A stretch of DNA of 64,000 bases from an uncultured Paracoccaceae bacterium (lineage in GTDB: Bacteria; Pseudomonadota; Alphaproteobacteria; Rhodobacterales; Rhodobacteraceae): positions 1 to 64,000 of the forward strand of contig CANMQO010000002.1 in NCBI GenBank assembly GCA_947500055.1, written 5' to 3'. How positions within the stretch are numbered: position 1 is the stretch's first letter; each line of letters starts with the position of its first letter. Below the pieces are notes generated by a model. The model was given only the letters and a program-made list of their open reading frames with translations, was not told the origin of the DNA and ran no database searches. This document shows, piece by piece, positions 43,006-52,419 of the stretch. The position numbers and the translations under genes are program-made.

Positions 43006-44925
43006 ATGCGCCTTTCTGCCATTCTCATACGCCTTGTGGCCTTTGCCGCAGCCGCTGCCGGGTCCTATGCGGCAGCGCGGACAACCGTCGCCGTTGTCGA
43101 AGAACGGTCCGTGATCGCAGTGCAGGAAACCCTTGTCGATAAAGGGTATGAATGGGCATCTGTATTGGGTGACGGGTTACAAGTTATCCTGCAGGGCGAA
43201 GCGCCAAGCGAAGCCGTGCGTTTCCGCGCGATTTCGGCCGCAGGCGAAATGGTTGATGCAAGCCGCGTCATCGACAACCTGTCCGTCGCCGATTCGGAAG
43301 TTCTCGCGCCCCCGGAATTTGCCATTGAAATTCTGCGCAATGATCGTGGCGTGTCGCTGATCGGACTGATCCCTGCCGCAACGGACCGCGAAACACTGGC
43401 AGACCGGATTGCCGACATCGCGGACGGGCAACCGGTGACTGACCTTCTTGAAGTCGGCGATTACCCGCAACCCGACACATGGAATAGCGCGCTGAATTAT
43501 GCATTGCGTGCGCTGGAGCTGCTACCAAGGTCCAAGATTTCCGTAAACGCCCGGCGCGTAGCGATCGAGGCGATATCGGACAGCCCTGAAGAAAAGCGCC
43601 AGCTGGAAACCGCGCTGGCCCGGAACCCGCCAGACGGTGTCCGCCGGGCGATCACGATCAGTGCGCCGCGCCCCGTCATTTCGCCCTTCACGACACGCTT
43701 TGTCATTGACGACGCCGGGCCGCGCTTTGACGCCTGCGCAGCCGACACCGAAGAGGCGATGCAAATGATCCTCACGGCGGCATCGGAGGCCGGGTTTCAC
43801 GACCGGGCGAATTGCACCCTCGCCCTTGGCGCCCCGTCGCGCCGCTGGGCCGAGGCGGTGAGCATGTCCATCTCAGCGATTGGCGAACTCGGTGGTGGGA
43901 CGGTGACGGTTTCTGATACGGACGTGACTTTGGTCGCTCCACTCGGCACCGGTCAGGGCACCTTTGACAACGTGGTTGGAGAGCTTGAAAACGCCCTGCC
44001 AGAAGCCTTTGCGCTGTCGTCGGAGTTGCCGGTTGCACAAGAAGTGTCCACTGAAGGACCACCGCAATTCACAGCCACGCTCAGCCCCGAAGGGCAGGTA
44101 CAATTGCGTGGGAGGGTGCCGGACGACATCACCAATACCGTCGCCAAAAATTACGCTACCGCAAAATTCAGCGAGCAGAAGATCACCATGGGCACCCGCA
44201 TCGCCGAGGGCCTGCCTGCCGGTTGGTCGGTCCGCATCCTCGCCGGGATCGAGGTGCTGTCGGAACTGTCCAACGGCGCTGTCGTCGTTGAACCCACAAC
44301 CATCCAGATCCGGGGCAATACAGGCAACCAGGATGCCTCCGCCGCCATTTCCCGGCTATTGATCGACAAATTGGGCCAAGGCGCAAAATTCGAAATCGAC
44401 GTGACCTATGTCGAACAACTCGATCCTATTGCCGGGCTGCCGACACCCGAAGAATGCGTCGAACAAATCAAGATCGTGACCGAGAACCGCAAAATCACCT
44501 TTGACCCCAGCTCTGCCGACATCTCGGCCAACGCGCTGGCTGTGGTGGATGACATCGCCGAGATCCTCAAACGCTGCGGCGATTTGCGGATCAGGGTTGC
44601 CGGGTATACTGACAGCCAGGGGCGTGAGGAAATGAACCTGAACCTGTCACAACAACGTGCGGAATCCGTTCTGACGGCTTTGCGGTCGCGTCGAGTTCCC
44701 GTGGGCACATTCACGGCCATCGGCTATGGTGAAGCGGACCCGATTGCGGATAATGATAGCGAAGAAGGGCGCGAGGCCAACAGACGGATCGAATTCAGCC
44801 TCATCGTGCCGGAACCCGTCGTGGAAGAAACCAGCACGCTGGACGCGATTGCCGCAGAGGCGGTCGAAAACACAACACCGCAAGAAACGCCCGCAGAAGA
44901 CAGCAGCGACAGTACAAACGAATAG
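43006..44925 (+). CDS. OmpA-family protein with BON-like repeats
   Basis: A 639-residue exported protein. A TM or signal segment (ILIRLVAFAAAAAGSYAAA) lies at residues 5-24. The middle ~450 residues contain repeated alpha/beta stretches of BON type (for example GVSLIGLIPAATDRETLADRIA, then QVQLRGRVPDDITNTVAKNYA). The C-terminal ~120 residues are an OmpA/MotB peptidoglycan-binding domain with ITFDPSSADIS, RVAGYTDSQGREEMNLNLSQQRAESV and GYGEADPIADNDSEEGREANRRIEF, retaining the Asp and Arg that bind diaminopimelate. The tail is acidic and Glu/Thr-rich. The ATG at 43006 has GGA upstream. A small coiled-coil gene follows at 14 bases. Confidence 0.88.
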   Translation: MRLSAILIRLVAFAAAAAGSYAAARTTVAVVEERSVIAVQETLVDKGYEWASVLGDGLQVILQGEAPSEAVRFRAISAAGEMVDASRVIDNLSVADSEVLAPPEFAIEILRNDRGVSLIGLIPAATDRETLADRIADIADGQPVTDLLEVGDYPQPDTWNSALNYALRALELLPRSKISVNARRVAIEAISDSPEEKRQLETALARNPPDGVRRAITISAPRPVISPFTTRFVIDDAGPRFDACAADTEEAMQMILTAASEAGFHDRANCTLALGAPSRRWAEAVSMSISAIGELGGGTVTVSDTDVTLVAPLGTGQGTFDNVVGELENALPEAFALSSELPVAQEVSTEGPPQFTATLSPEGQVQLRGRVPDDITNTVAKNYATAKFSEQKITMGTRIAEGLPAGWSVRILAGIEVLSELSNGAVVVEPTTIQIRGNTGNQDASAAISRLLIDKLGQGAKFEIDVTYVEQLDPIAGLPTPEECVEQIKIVTENRKITFDPSSADISANALAVVDDIAEILKRCGDLRIRVAGYTDSQGREEMNLNLSQQRAESVLTALRSRRVPVGTFTAIGYGEADPIADNDSEEGREANRRIEFSLIVPEPVVEETSTLDAIAAEAVENTTPQETPAEDSSDSTNE

Positions 44926-44939
44926 ATAAGGCCAAGACG

Positions 44940-45266
44940 TTGAACAGAAACGAATTCATCATCGCAACTGCCGTCATTCTCTTTGTGGCTTTCATGTTGG
45001 GCTGGTTCGCCAGTTGGCTGGTCAACCGGTTCACACGGGTGACCAAATCCGAAGTGGACGAGTTGGACAAGATGGCGCAGGCGCTGCACGAGGCCGAAGA
45101 AACCCGCGATCAGGCGATCACCTATCTGCAACAACGCGAGGCCGAGATGACAAACCAGCTCAGCCAGACAGAGGCAGAACTGCGCGCCGCCATGGACGGA
45201 CTGCGCGAAGCACGACACGAAACCGAAGAGCTGCGGACCTATCTGGAACGGCAGAACGCGGGCTAA
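44940..45266 (+). CDS. Small single-pass membrane protein with coiled coil
   Basis: A 108-residue protein. One TM segment (IIATAVILFVAFMLGWFASWLV) at the N-terminus is followed by a long charged helix with heptad-like Leu spacing (SEVDELDKMAQALHEAEETR, then QREAEMTNQLSQTEAELRAA), i.e. a coiled coil in the cytoplasm. The probable start is TTG at 44940 with AAGG 8 bases upstream. It lies 14 bases after the OmpA-family gene and may be co-transcribed with it. Function unknown. Confidence 0.7.
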   Translation: MNRNEFIIATAVILFVAFMLGWFASWLVNRFTRVTKSEVDELDKMAQALHEAEETRDQAITYLQQREAEMTNQLSQTEAELRAAMDGLREARHETEELRTYLERQNAG

Positions 45267-45521
45267 TACGGATCTTCACGTCATTGAGCGACGCAATATC
45301 GGCTGCGAGCCCAAAATGCCGGATGCTGCACTTGGCGTAAATGTCCGCTTTCCGGTCAGTCGGATTGTACCTCACTACCAAACCTGCTCCGAGCCTGTAT
45401 CAACCCTGCTGCACCGTGCGCGCGTAGCTGCTTTTTCCTAGACGGAGAGCTTACCAAAGGCCTGACGCACCACGAAGCTTCACCAAGTCTCAATCTGCTA
45501 AGGGGTGAATAGCCAAAATCA
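45267..45521. other. Non-coding stretch before the cytochrome b561 relic
   Basis: About 255 bases without a supported gene. No RNA gene, clear hairpin or promoter was recognised. Together with the adjacent relic it forms a ~750-base region of decayed or empty DNA between the OmpA cluster and the polyamine island. Confidence 0.5.
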
Positions 45522-45984
45522 TCATTGACTAACCATTCGCATGAGCGTTGCATCGTTGTCGACCTGATGATGCTTAATGCCACCGGCAACATGCAGCAAC
45601 ACTGCGGCGATCGAAGGTTTGCTGCCCAGCTCATGTATGATGTGACCCCCGCATCGATGGTTCATTAGGATTGAATCTGGGATTGCCGCCTGGCAATGAC
45701 ATGATGATACCCGATATTGGCATGAAAATGGTGCTGACCAACAAGAAGATATGAACGAAACGGGAAAGGCGGTACTGAAAGAGGGTGATTGTGCCTGCCG
45801 GCTCGGGAAACCCTTCAGAGAACTGCCCGTGCTGCGGCCAGCGCCGGAACGATCAGTCCGACTGACATGTGGATCCCCATGAGCTGACCCTTTCCGGACC
45901 GCTTTCAAACGATGCAACATGAAGTCCGACGGCCCGCACTGAGATTACCGCAACTGCATTGATCCAATGGGAATACCGGTCCCG
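45522..45984 (-). pseudogene. Cytochrome b561 family gene remnant (frameshifted)
   Basis: Minus-strand translation in three frames yields consecutive pieces of a cytochrome b561. First comes DRYSHWINAVAV (the N-terminal RYS-HW heme helix, with bases lost between). Then comes GKGQLMGIHMSVGLIVPALAAAR, which stops at TGA. Then EPAGTITLFQYRLSRFVHIFLLVSTIFMPISGIIMSLPGG appears in another frame and stops. The tail is SIAAVLLHVAGGIKHHQVDNDATLMRM, the conserved last helix with its heme His. A functional protein would need about 175 codons in one frame. The order of pieces is that of the family, so this is a decayed gene of an inner-membrane di-heme electron carrier, not chance similarity. Confidence 0.85.
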
Positions 45985-46015
45985 GCGTCCACCCAGTATA
46001 TGGGCGGTCGGCCTT

Positions 46016-47446
46016 TCAAGGACGAGAGATGGCCTTGATCTCGACAAAATCCTCCATCCCGTGCGCCCCGCCTTCGCGGCCCAGGCCAGACATCTTGTAG
46101 CCGCCAAAGGGGCTGCCCCAGCCGATATCTGAACCGTTGATATGAACCATCCCTGCGCGCAGCGCATTTGCGACCCTATCGGCGCGGGACAGGTCTTTAC
46201 TCTGAACGTAGGCCGCCAACCCATAGGGCGTGTCGTTCGCGATTGAGACCGCATCAGCCTCGTCGTCGAACGGAATCATTAGCAGAACTGGTCCAAAGAC
46301 CTCTTCTTGTGCGATGCGCATGTCGTTGGTGACGTCCGAAAATACGGTCGGGCGAGCGTAGTATCCGATCTCAAAACCTTCAGGACGGCCCAGGCCACCT
46401 GCCAGCAATGTGGCACCATCATCAATCCCAACTTGTATCATCGACTGAACCCGGTCGAATTGCAGTTGGCTGACCAGAGGTCCAATATGTTTGCCGGGTT
46501 TGGTCGGGTCGTCCACCGCTTGGGCATTCGCGGTGTCGCGCGCGATGGCCACCGCCTTGTCATAACATGAGCGTTCCACCAGCATCCGCGTCGGGGCATT
46601 GCAAGACTGGCCGGTGTTCTGAAAACAATGGCGGACACCTGCGGCGACAACCTGTTCAAGGTTGGTGTCAGCGAAAATGATATTTGGGGATTTTCCGCCA
46701 AGCTCGAGCGCCACCCGTTTGACCGTTCCGGCCGCATCGCGGGCCACGGCCGTGCCACCCCGTGTTGATCCGGTGAAAGACATCATATCGACGTCCGGAT
46801 GTTGGGACAAATGTGCGCCGACCACGGGGCCCTCGCCGTTGATGAGGTTGAATACACCCGCAGGAACACCTGCCTCATCCAGTACTTCCGCATAAAGCAT
46901 CGCGCTCAGCGGAGTGAGCTCAGACGGTTTTAGCACCATCGCGCAGCCAGCGGCCAATGCCGGCAGCACCTTCAGGACGATCTGATTTATCGGCCAGTTC
47001 CAAGGCGTGATCAGGCCACAGACACCTATGGCCTCGCGCTGAATTGTATCGCCGTTAGGCGCGGTTTCGCGAAACTCGGTGGCGCGAAGCGCCGATAGAA
47101 CCCCATCCAGATGGCCCAGACCAACCTGCGCCTGTGCGTTACGTGACAAAGTTGCAGGGGCACCGACCTCCTGGGTCATAATGGCGGCGAATTCGTCGAT
47201 CCGACGTTCATAGACAACGCGGATACGCTCCAGCAAATCGATCCGATCCTCCTTTGACGTGCGCGAATAGGTGTCAAACGCCGCACGGGCTGCCTTCACG
47301 GCCATGTCCACATCAGACGTGTTGCCCATCGAGATCGTGGCAAAAGCCTGTTCGTTGGCAGGGTTAATGACGTCGTGGTCGTTAGGTGTGTGCGGGGAAA
47401 CCCACGCACCGTTGATGTAGAAAGATCGTTTGTCCAACATCGGCAT
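46016..47446 (-). CDS. Aldehyde dehydrogenase (probable gamma-glutamyl-aminobutyraldehyde / aminobutyraldehyde dehydrogenase)
   Basis: A 476-residue NAD(P)-dependent aldehyde dehydrogenase. The Rossmann elements are TPWNWPINQ and FTGSTRGG; the general base is in LELGGKSPNI and the nucleophile Cys in FQNTGQSCNAPTRM; EEVFGPVL follows. It is the last gene of the minus polyamine unit, 18 bases after the PuuB-like oxidase. There it would oxidise the aldehyde made by that enzyme (PuuC role). The substrate is inferred from the context, not from residues. GGGAGG precedes the ATG at 47446. Confidence 0.87.
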   Translation of the reverse strand: MPMLDKRSFYINGAWVSPHTPNDHDVINPANEQAFATISMGNTSDVDMAVKAARAAFDTYSRTSKEDRIDLLERIRVVYERRIDEFAAIMTQEVGAPATLSRNAQAQVGLGHLDGVLSALRATEFRETAPNGDTIQREAIGVCGLITPWNWPINQIVLKVLPALAAGCAMVLKPSELTPLSAMLYAEVLDEAGVPAGVFNLINGEGPVVGAHLSQHPDVDMMSFTGSTRGGTAVARDAAGTVKRVALELGGKSPNIIFADTNLEQVVAAGVRHCFQNTGQSCNAPTRMLVERSCYDKAVAIARDTANAQAVDDPTKPGKHIGPLVSQLQFDRVQSMIQVGIDDGATLLAGGLGRPEGFEIGYYARPTVFSDVTNDMRIAQEEVFGPVLLMIPFDDEADAVSIANDTPYGLAAYVQSKDLSRADRVANALRAGMVHINGSDIGWGSPFGGYKMSGLGREGGAHGMEDFVEIKAISRP

Positions 47447-47464
47447 GAGAGCCTCCCATCAAGG

Positions 47465-48763
47465 TCACAGTTTGTCGCGGAGCGAGAACCAAAGCATTCC
47501 AAGCGCCAGCAGCGGCCAGCGCAATGCCATCCCGCCAGGGAAGCGCGGGGTGGGCACTGCGGCCATCAAATCGAACTTTTCCGCCTGTCCCGCAATCGTA
47601 AGGGCTGCGAGTTTGCCGCCCAAAGTTGCCATCGCAACGCCGTGGCCGGAATAGCCGCTGATGCTGATGACATTGCCCGCGAGGCGCGCGAAATGCGGCA
47701 TCCGATTCATCGTGATGCCCAGCGTCCCGCCCCAGGCATAGTCAATCTGGACATCGGCCAGTTGCGGATAAATCTGCGCCATCGGTTTGCGCACCTTGGC
47801 GGCGATATCCGTTGGAAACTTGTAGCTGTAACTCTCTGTGCCGCCAAACAACATGCGTTTGTCATCCGACAGCCGGAAGTAGTTCACCACGAATTTGCTG
47901 TCCGCGACGGCGTGGTTCTCGCGGATCAGATCCCGTGCGACCGCCGTTGACAGCGGCTTGGTGGCCACGATGTAGTTGTTGATCGGCATCACCCGCGAAG
48001 CCACCTCACCATGAAGACCGCCCAGATACCCGTTGCAACACAGAACAATATGACTGGCCGAAACCTCGGCCGATTCTGTCGTCACCCGGCACGGTGCGGC
48101 ACTGACACCCGTCACTTTCGAGCGTTCGAAAATTCGCACGCCCGCATCCCGCGCCGCCCGCGCCAAACCCAGCGCAAAGCGCAGCGGATGCGTGTGACCG
48201 CCACCCATATCCAATGTGCCGCCGTAATAAGCGGGCGAGCCAACCAGATGCCGGGTCTCTTCCCGGCTCAAAGCGCGGATCTTGTCGTAGCCATAAGCCT
48301 CGCGTAGCCGCTCCGCATAGGCGTGGCTGTGCGGCACGATCCTTGCTCGGTGATCGGCGTGAATGATCCCATCGGCAAAACCGCAATCCATCTGGTGATC
48401 GGCAATGAGATCACGCACGAGTTGCACCGATTCCAAGCCAATATCCCAAAGCCCACGCGCGCGCTCCAGCCCCACCATGGCCTCAAGGTCCTCTTGATCC
48501 ACCCGCTGACCGGTGCCCACCTGACCGCCGTTGCGACCGGACGCGCCGAAGCCCACGCGCTGCGCTTCCAAAAGTACCACGTCATAGCCCGCCTGCGCCA
48601 AGTGCAGCGCCGCCGACAGCCCCGAATACCCGCCGCCAATAACGCACACGTCACAGCGGATCGTCCCCGCCGCCGCCTCAAACGGCGACAACGGCGTGGC
48701 GGTCGCGGCATAGTAGGAGGCCGGGTATTTCCCCGGCGCGTCATTGATGGTCAAGATGTCCAT
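47465..48763 (-). CDS. puuB: FAD-dependent oxidoreductase, gamma-glutamylputrescine oxidase type
   Basis: A 432-residue DAO-family flavoenzyme. The FAD-binding Rossmann motif is CDVCVIGGGYSGLSAALHLAQAG at about residues 38-60; GFGASGRNGGQV follows, and the C-terminal FAD contact is GYSGHGVAMATLGGKLAA. These match PuuB, which oxidises gamma-glutamylputrescine to gamma-glutamyl-aminobutyraldehyde, with peroxide as by-product. The ATG at 48763 gives the family's length. It sits between the aminotransferase (10 bases) and the aldehyde dehydrogenase (18 bases). Confidence 0.87.
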   Translation of the reverse strand: MDILTINDAPGKYPASYYAATATPLSPFEAAAGTIRCDVCVIGGGYSGLSAALHLAQAGYDVVLLEAQRVGFGASGRNGGQVGTGQRVDQEDLEAMVGLERARGLWDIGLESVQLVRDLIADHQMDCGFADGIIHADHRARIVPHSHAYAERLREAYGYDKIRALSREETRHLVGSPAYYGGTLDMGGGHTHPLRFALGLARAARDAGVRIFERSKVTGVSAAPCRVTTESAEVSASHIVLCCNGYLGGLHGEVASRVMPINNYIVATKPLSTAVARDLIRENHAVADSKFVVNYFRLSDDKRMLFGGTESYSYKFPTDIAAKVRKPMAQIYPQLADVQIDYAWGGTLGITMNRMPHFARLAGNVISISGYSGHGVAMATLGGKLAALTIAGQAEKFDLMAAVPTPRFPGGMALRWPLLALGMLWFSLRDKL

Positions 48764-48773
48764 GCGACGGGCC

Positions 48774-50171
48774 CTAGGCTGCCTTGTACAGCCCCTCGTT
48801 TTGAACTTCGGTATAGGTCAGATCAAGCGCCGTGCGGGCACGTTCAATCAACAAATCAATGTCTGATTTCCCTATCACCAAGGGCGGAGCGATGATCATC
48901 CGGTCGCCCACGTGCCGCATCACCAGCCCGTTATCAAAACAATGCGTTCGGCAAATCAGGCCCACCGTGCCTGCCGCGGAAGCAAATGCCGCGCGCGAGG
49001 CTACGTCCGGCGACATCGCCAGCGTTCCCATCATGCCAACCGTTTTCGCCTCGGCCACCAAAGGATGATCGGCCAGCGTCGACCATGCGTTTGCAAGATA
49101 AGGTGCGGTGTCATTTTGCACCGTCTCGACGATCTTTTCTTCCTGAATGATGCGCAGGTTTTCCAGTGCTACCGCTGCCGCAACCGGATGGCCCGAATAG
49201 GTGTATCCGTGGTTGAAATCACCCGCCGAGGCCACGACATTGGCGACCTCATCGCACACGATGGACCCACCAATCGGCGCATAGCCAGAGCTTAAACCCT
49301 TGGCGATGGTCATGATATCAGGCCGTATCCCAAAGGTCCGAGAGCCGAACCATTCGCCCGTCCGCCCAAATCCGCAGATCACCTCATCTGCAATCAGCAG
49401 AATATCATGCGCGTCGCAAATCCGCTGAATCTCCGGCCAATAGGTCGCAGGCGGGATGATGACACCGCCCGCACCTTGCACCGGCTCGGCAATGAAGGCC
49501 GCGACCTTGTCCTCGCCCAAATCATGGATCGCCTGTTCGAGTTGGCGTGCGCGTTCCAGGCCAAATTCATCAGGAGACAGGTCACCACCCTCCGCATACC
49601 AATCGGGCTGGTCGATGTGGTGAATATTGGGGATCGGCAACCCGCCCTGAGCGTGCATCGCAGTCATGCCACCCAAGCTGGCCCCACCCAAGGTCGAGCC
49701 GTGATAGCCGTTCTTTCGACTGATGATGATTTTTTTGTCCGGCTTGCCCTTGGCCGCCCAATAGTGCCGCACCAGGCGAATATTCGTGTCATTCGCCTCT
49801 GACCCGGACCCCGCATAGAACACATGATTCAAATCGCCGGGCGCAAGTTCGGCCAGCTTGGCCGACAGGGCAATTGCCGGCACGTGCGAGGTTTGAAAGA
49901 ACGTGTTGTAGTATGGCAATTCCATCATCTGACGCGATGCCACATCGGCCAGTTCCTTGCGCCCATAACCGATGTTCACGCACCACAGACCCGCCATCGC
50001 GTCAAGGATCTCATGCCCCTGAGAGTCGGTCAGTGTTACACCATTGGCGCGGGTGATAATCCGCACGCCCTTCTTGGCCAAGGCGGCATTATCCGTAAAC
50101 GGATGCATGTGGTGTGCGGCGTCAAGCGCTTGCAGCTCAGCCGTCGGCATATGGTTGGAAATGATATTCAT
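48774..50171 (-). CDS. spuC: Class III aminotransferase, putrescine-pyruvate aminotransferase (SpuC) type
   Basis: A 465-residue PLP enzyme of aminotransferase class III. Landmarks are DAMAGLWCVNIGYG near the start, YAGSGSEANDTNIRLVRHYW, YHGSTLGGASLGG, LLIADEVICGFGRTGEWFG and TIAKGLSSGYAPIGG, whose lysine binds PLP. The pattern resembles SpuC-like polyamine:pyruvate aminotransferases, giving 4-aminobutyraldehyde directly, or a GABA aminotransferase role at the end of the gamma-glutamyl route. AAGGA lies 7 bases before the ATG at 50171. It is the second gene of the minus polyamine unit. Confidence 0.87.
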   Translation of the reverse strand: MNIISNHMPTAELQALDAAHHMHPFTDNAALAKKGVRIITRANGVTLTDSQGHEILDAMAGLWCVNIGYGRKELADVASRQMMELPYYNTFFQTSHVPAIALSAKLAELAPGDLNHVFYAGSGSEANDTNIRLVRHYWAAKGKPDKKIIISRKNGYHGSTLGGASLGGMTAMHAQGGLPIPNIHHIDQPDWYAEGGDLSPDEFGLERARQLEQAIHDLGEDKVAAFIAEPVQGAGGVIIPPATYWPEIQRICDAHDILLIADEVICGFGRTGEWFGSRTFGIRPDIMTIAKGLSSGYAPIGGSIVCDEVANVVASAGDFNHGYTYSGHPVAAAVALENLRIIQEEKIVETVQNDTAPYLANAWSTLADHPLVAEAKTVGMMGTLAMSPDVASRAAFASAAGTVGLICRTHCFDNGLVMRHVGDRMIIAPPLVIGKSDIDLLIERARTALDLTYTEVQNEGLYKAA

Positions 50172-50187
50172 TGCGGCATCCTTCGTA

Positions 50188-51564
50188 TCAGACGTTCAAA
50201 AGCAGGTGTTGGCGTTCCCAGGGGGAAATTTCCCGCTCAAATTCAATAAGCTCAGCGTGTTTGATCGCACCGTAAAGTTGGCAAAACTCCTCGCCCAATA
50301 CCTCCCGCAGGGCGGTGTCCGCCTCAAAGCCGTCCATCGCTTCTGTCAGGTTGCGGGGCAACACGGCACCCTCTTCATAAACCTCGCCCGTGGCCGCAGG
50401 GCTGGGCTCTACTTTGTTGACCATGCCCAAGTACCCACAAGCCAGCGAGCTTGCGATCGCAAGATAACAATTGCTGTCGATCCCAATCACACGGTTTTCC
50501 ACCCGGCGGGCCGACGGACCGGAATTGGGAATGCGCAGCCCTGTTGTCCGGTTGTTCGATCCCCATTCCAGATTAACCGGCGCACTCATCCCGGCTGTAA
50601 AGCGGCGGTATGAATTCACAAAAGGTGCGATCAGCGGCACAGACGTGCGGATGTGCCTTTGCGAACCGCCGATAAAGTGCCGAAACGCATCCGTTTCCGA
50701 CCCGTCAGCGTTCGAGAATATATTTCGCCCCGTTTTTGCATCGACCACACTTTGGTGGATATGCATCGCGCTGCCTGGCTCGTCGCGCATTGGCTTGGCC
50801 ATAAACGTGGCAAATGATCCATGCCGCAACGCCGCCTCGCGGATGGCACGTTTGAAATAGAACACCTGATCCGCCAGCCACAGGGGGTCGCCGTGCATCA
50901 GGTTGATCTCGATCTGTCCCGCGCCACCCTCTTGGATCAACGCATCAATCGCCAGCCCCTGCGCCTCGGCGAAATCATAGATCGTGTCGATCACCGGGCC
51001 ATATTCGTCCACGGCCACCATCGAATAAGACTGGCGGCCCGCCCCGCGACGACCTGTCCGGCCAACCGGTGGCTCAATCGGCTCATTGGGATCCAGATTG
51101 GGCTTGGTCAGGAAGAATTCCAATTCCGGCGCCACGATCGGCTGCCATCCTTTGTCCTTATACCGCTGCAGAACCCGCTTCAAAACATTGCGTGGCGCTA
51201 TGGGCAGTTCTTCACCCTCCAGCGTCTCAAGGTCCGCGATAACTTGCAGCGACACATCTTCCGCCCACGGCACGGCCGAAGCCGTAGACATATCCGGCCT
51301 CAATACAATGTCAGATTCCATCCACTGGTTCACGATCTCCGGCAGATCAACATATTCGCCAGTAATTGTCTGGTAAAACAACGAGATTGGCAGAAATAAC
51401 GTATCGTCAGGATGAAATTTCACAAGCGGCATCGACTTTCCCCGCGACATGCCAGCGATGTCGGGAATAATGCACTCTACCTCATCAATGCGATTGCCGC
51501 TTTGGTACTCAAGGAATGCGCTCGGCAAAGATTTCGACCAGTGGTTTTGCGCGTTAGCAGACAT
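50188..51564 (-). CDS. puuA: Glutamine synthetase family protein, gamma-glutamylputrescine synthetase type
   Basis: A 458-residue ATP-dependent ligase of the glutamine synthetase type III-like PuuA group. Active-site motifs are VAPELEFFLTK (metal Glu), GGAGQIEINLMHGDP, EPGSAMHIHQSV and EWGSNNRTTGLRIP. PuuA joins glutamate to putrescine. It lacks the regulatory adenylylation site of GlnA as far as can be seen. The ATG at 51564 (MSANAQNHW) is chosen over one 16 codons upstream that lies in the leader. It is the first gene of the minus unit, under the promoter with two TGATCA operators. Confidence 0.9.
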   Translation of the reverse strand: MSANAQNHWSKSLPSAFLEYQSGNRIDEVECIIPDIAGMSRGKSMPLVKFHPDDTLFLPISLFYQTITGEYVDLPEIVNQWMESDIVLRPDMSTASAVPWAEDVSLQVIADLETLEGEELPIAPRNVLKRVLQRYKDKGWQPIVAPELEFFLTKPNLDPNEPIEPPVGRTGRRGAGRQSYSMVAVDEYGPVIDTIYDFAEAQGLAIDALIQEGGAGQIEINLMHGDPLWLADQVFYFKRAIREAALRHGSFATFMAKPMRDEPGSAMHIHQSVVDAKTGRNIFSNADGSETDAFRHFIGGSQRHIRTSVPLIAPFVNSYRRFTAGMSAPVNLEWGSNNRTTGLRIPNSGPSARRVENRVIGIDSNCYLAIASSLACGYLGMVNKVEPSPAATGEVYEEGAVLPRNLTEAMDGFEADTALREVLGEEFCQLYGAIKHAELIEFEREISPWERQHLLLNV

Positions 51565-51636
51565 GACTTCACCAGAATTGCGGTCACGGGCCGCGTCAGG
51601 CGGGATTGCCAAACGCGCTCTGCCGTGCTTGGGGAA

Positions 51637-51664
51637 ACAATATGATCAAATTATTTCTTGTCAA
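51637..51664 (-). promoter_or_regulatory. Promoter of the puuA-spuC-puuB-aldehyde dehydrogenase unit
   Basis: On the minus strand a -35 TTGACA (51664-51659) and a -10 TATTGT (51642-51637) are spaced by 16 bases. The first TGATCA operator lies in the spacer against the -10. Transcription would start near 51630, about 65 bases before the puuA ATG. Confidence 0.65.
51641..51653. promoter_or_regulatory. GntR operator copy 1 (TATGATCAAATTA)
   Basis: TATGATCAAATTA is centred on the TGATCA at 51643-51648. It lies between the -35 and -10 of the puuA promoter, a position expected for repression. Confidence 0.65.
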
Positions 51665-51669
51665 CAACG

Positions 51670-51682
51670 TTTGATCAAATTA
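51670..51682. promoter_or_regulatory. GntR operator copy 2 (TTTGATCAAATTA)
   Basis: TTTGATCAAATTA differs from copy 1 in only its second base; its centre is 29 bases away, just upstream of the -35. It overlaps the stop codon of the gntR gene. Two sites on one promoter face suggest cooperative binding. Confidence 0.65.
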
Positions 51683-52363
51683 CCCCTCAACGAGCGCGCG
51701 CGCGATCTGATGATGCCCTTGCTCAATATCTTGATGAATCGCGCGGGCCACCGCATCGGGGTCATTCTCACGCATTGCGGCCACAGCTTCCTCATGCATG
51801 TCAGGCAGATTCAAGGTGCCGTACCTACCACAGATCACGCGCAACGACGGACCAGCACGAAGCCAGAGTGAATCAGCCATCGCTAGTAATATTTCGGTGT
51901 CCGAGTGGCTGTAGAGCGTGCGATGGAACCTATAGTTGAGGTGCAGATAGCCATGCACATCACCCCCTTCAATCGCTTCATCAAGTAACAGATCAATTTG
52001 CTCAAGCGCATCAATTTGTGCAGGTGTGATCCGCTGTGCCGCAAGTTTTGCCAAGTGGGGTTCTATGGAAAGCCTTGCGAATGAAAGCTCTTCCAGCAAT
52101 TTTGCGCTCAGCTCCGGGACTGAAACGCGGCGGTTGTCTGTGGCAATCAGCGCCCCCTCCGCGGTCAATCGGCGAATGGCTTCGCGTACTGGCGTAATGC
52201 CTGACCCTATCAAGCCGGCCAGGCCTTGAATCGTGATCGCCTGACCGGGAACCAATTCGCCATAAAGCACCAACTCGCGAATCTGCCGATAGACAACCTG
52301 ATGAGCAGGCGGATTGGTTGGACTCGCCGGATGACTGCGCTGGTCGTTCGAAAGCAATGCCAT
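51680..52363 (-). CDS. GntR family (FCD-type) transcriptional regulator of polyamine genes
   Basis: A 227-residue regulator. The N-terminal winged helix is VVYRQIRELVLYGELVPGQAITIQGLAGLIGSGITPVREAIRRLTAEGAL, the FadR/GntR pattern, and the helical FCD effector domain follows, with HLNYRFHRTLYSHSD, LWLRAGPSLR and EEAVAAMRENDPDAVARAIHQDI. The ATG at 52363 has GAGGAGG upstream; a longer frame exists but is not needed. It lies between two divergent polyamine units and TGATCA-type palindromes occur at both promoters, so it very probably controls them. The likely ligand is a polyamine or a derived aldehyde or acid. Confidence 0.9.
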   Translation of the reverse strand: MALLSNDQRSHPASPTNPPAHQVVYRQIRELVLYGELVPGQAITIQGLAGLIGSGITPVREAIRRLTAEGALIATDNRRVSVPELSAKLLEELSFARLSIEPHLAKLAAQRITPAQIDALEQIDLLLDEAIEGGDVHGYLHLNYRFHRTLYSHSDTEILLAMADSLWLRAGPSLRVICGRYGTLNLPDMHEEAVAAMRENDPDAVARAIHQDIEQGHHQIARALVEG

Positions 52364-52419
52364 TTCTATCCTCCTCATACCATGTCTTGTTACACGTTTG
52401 TGAAGCATTTATGTAGCTA

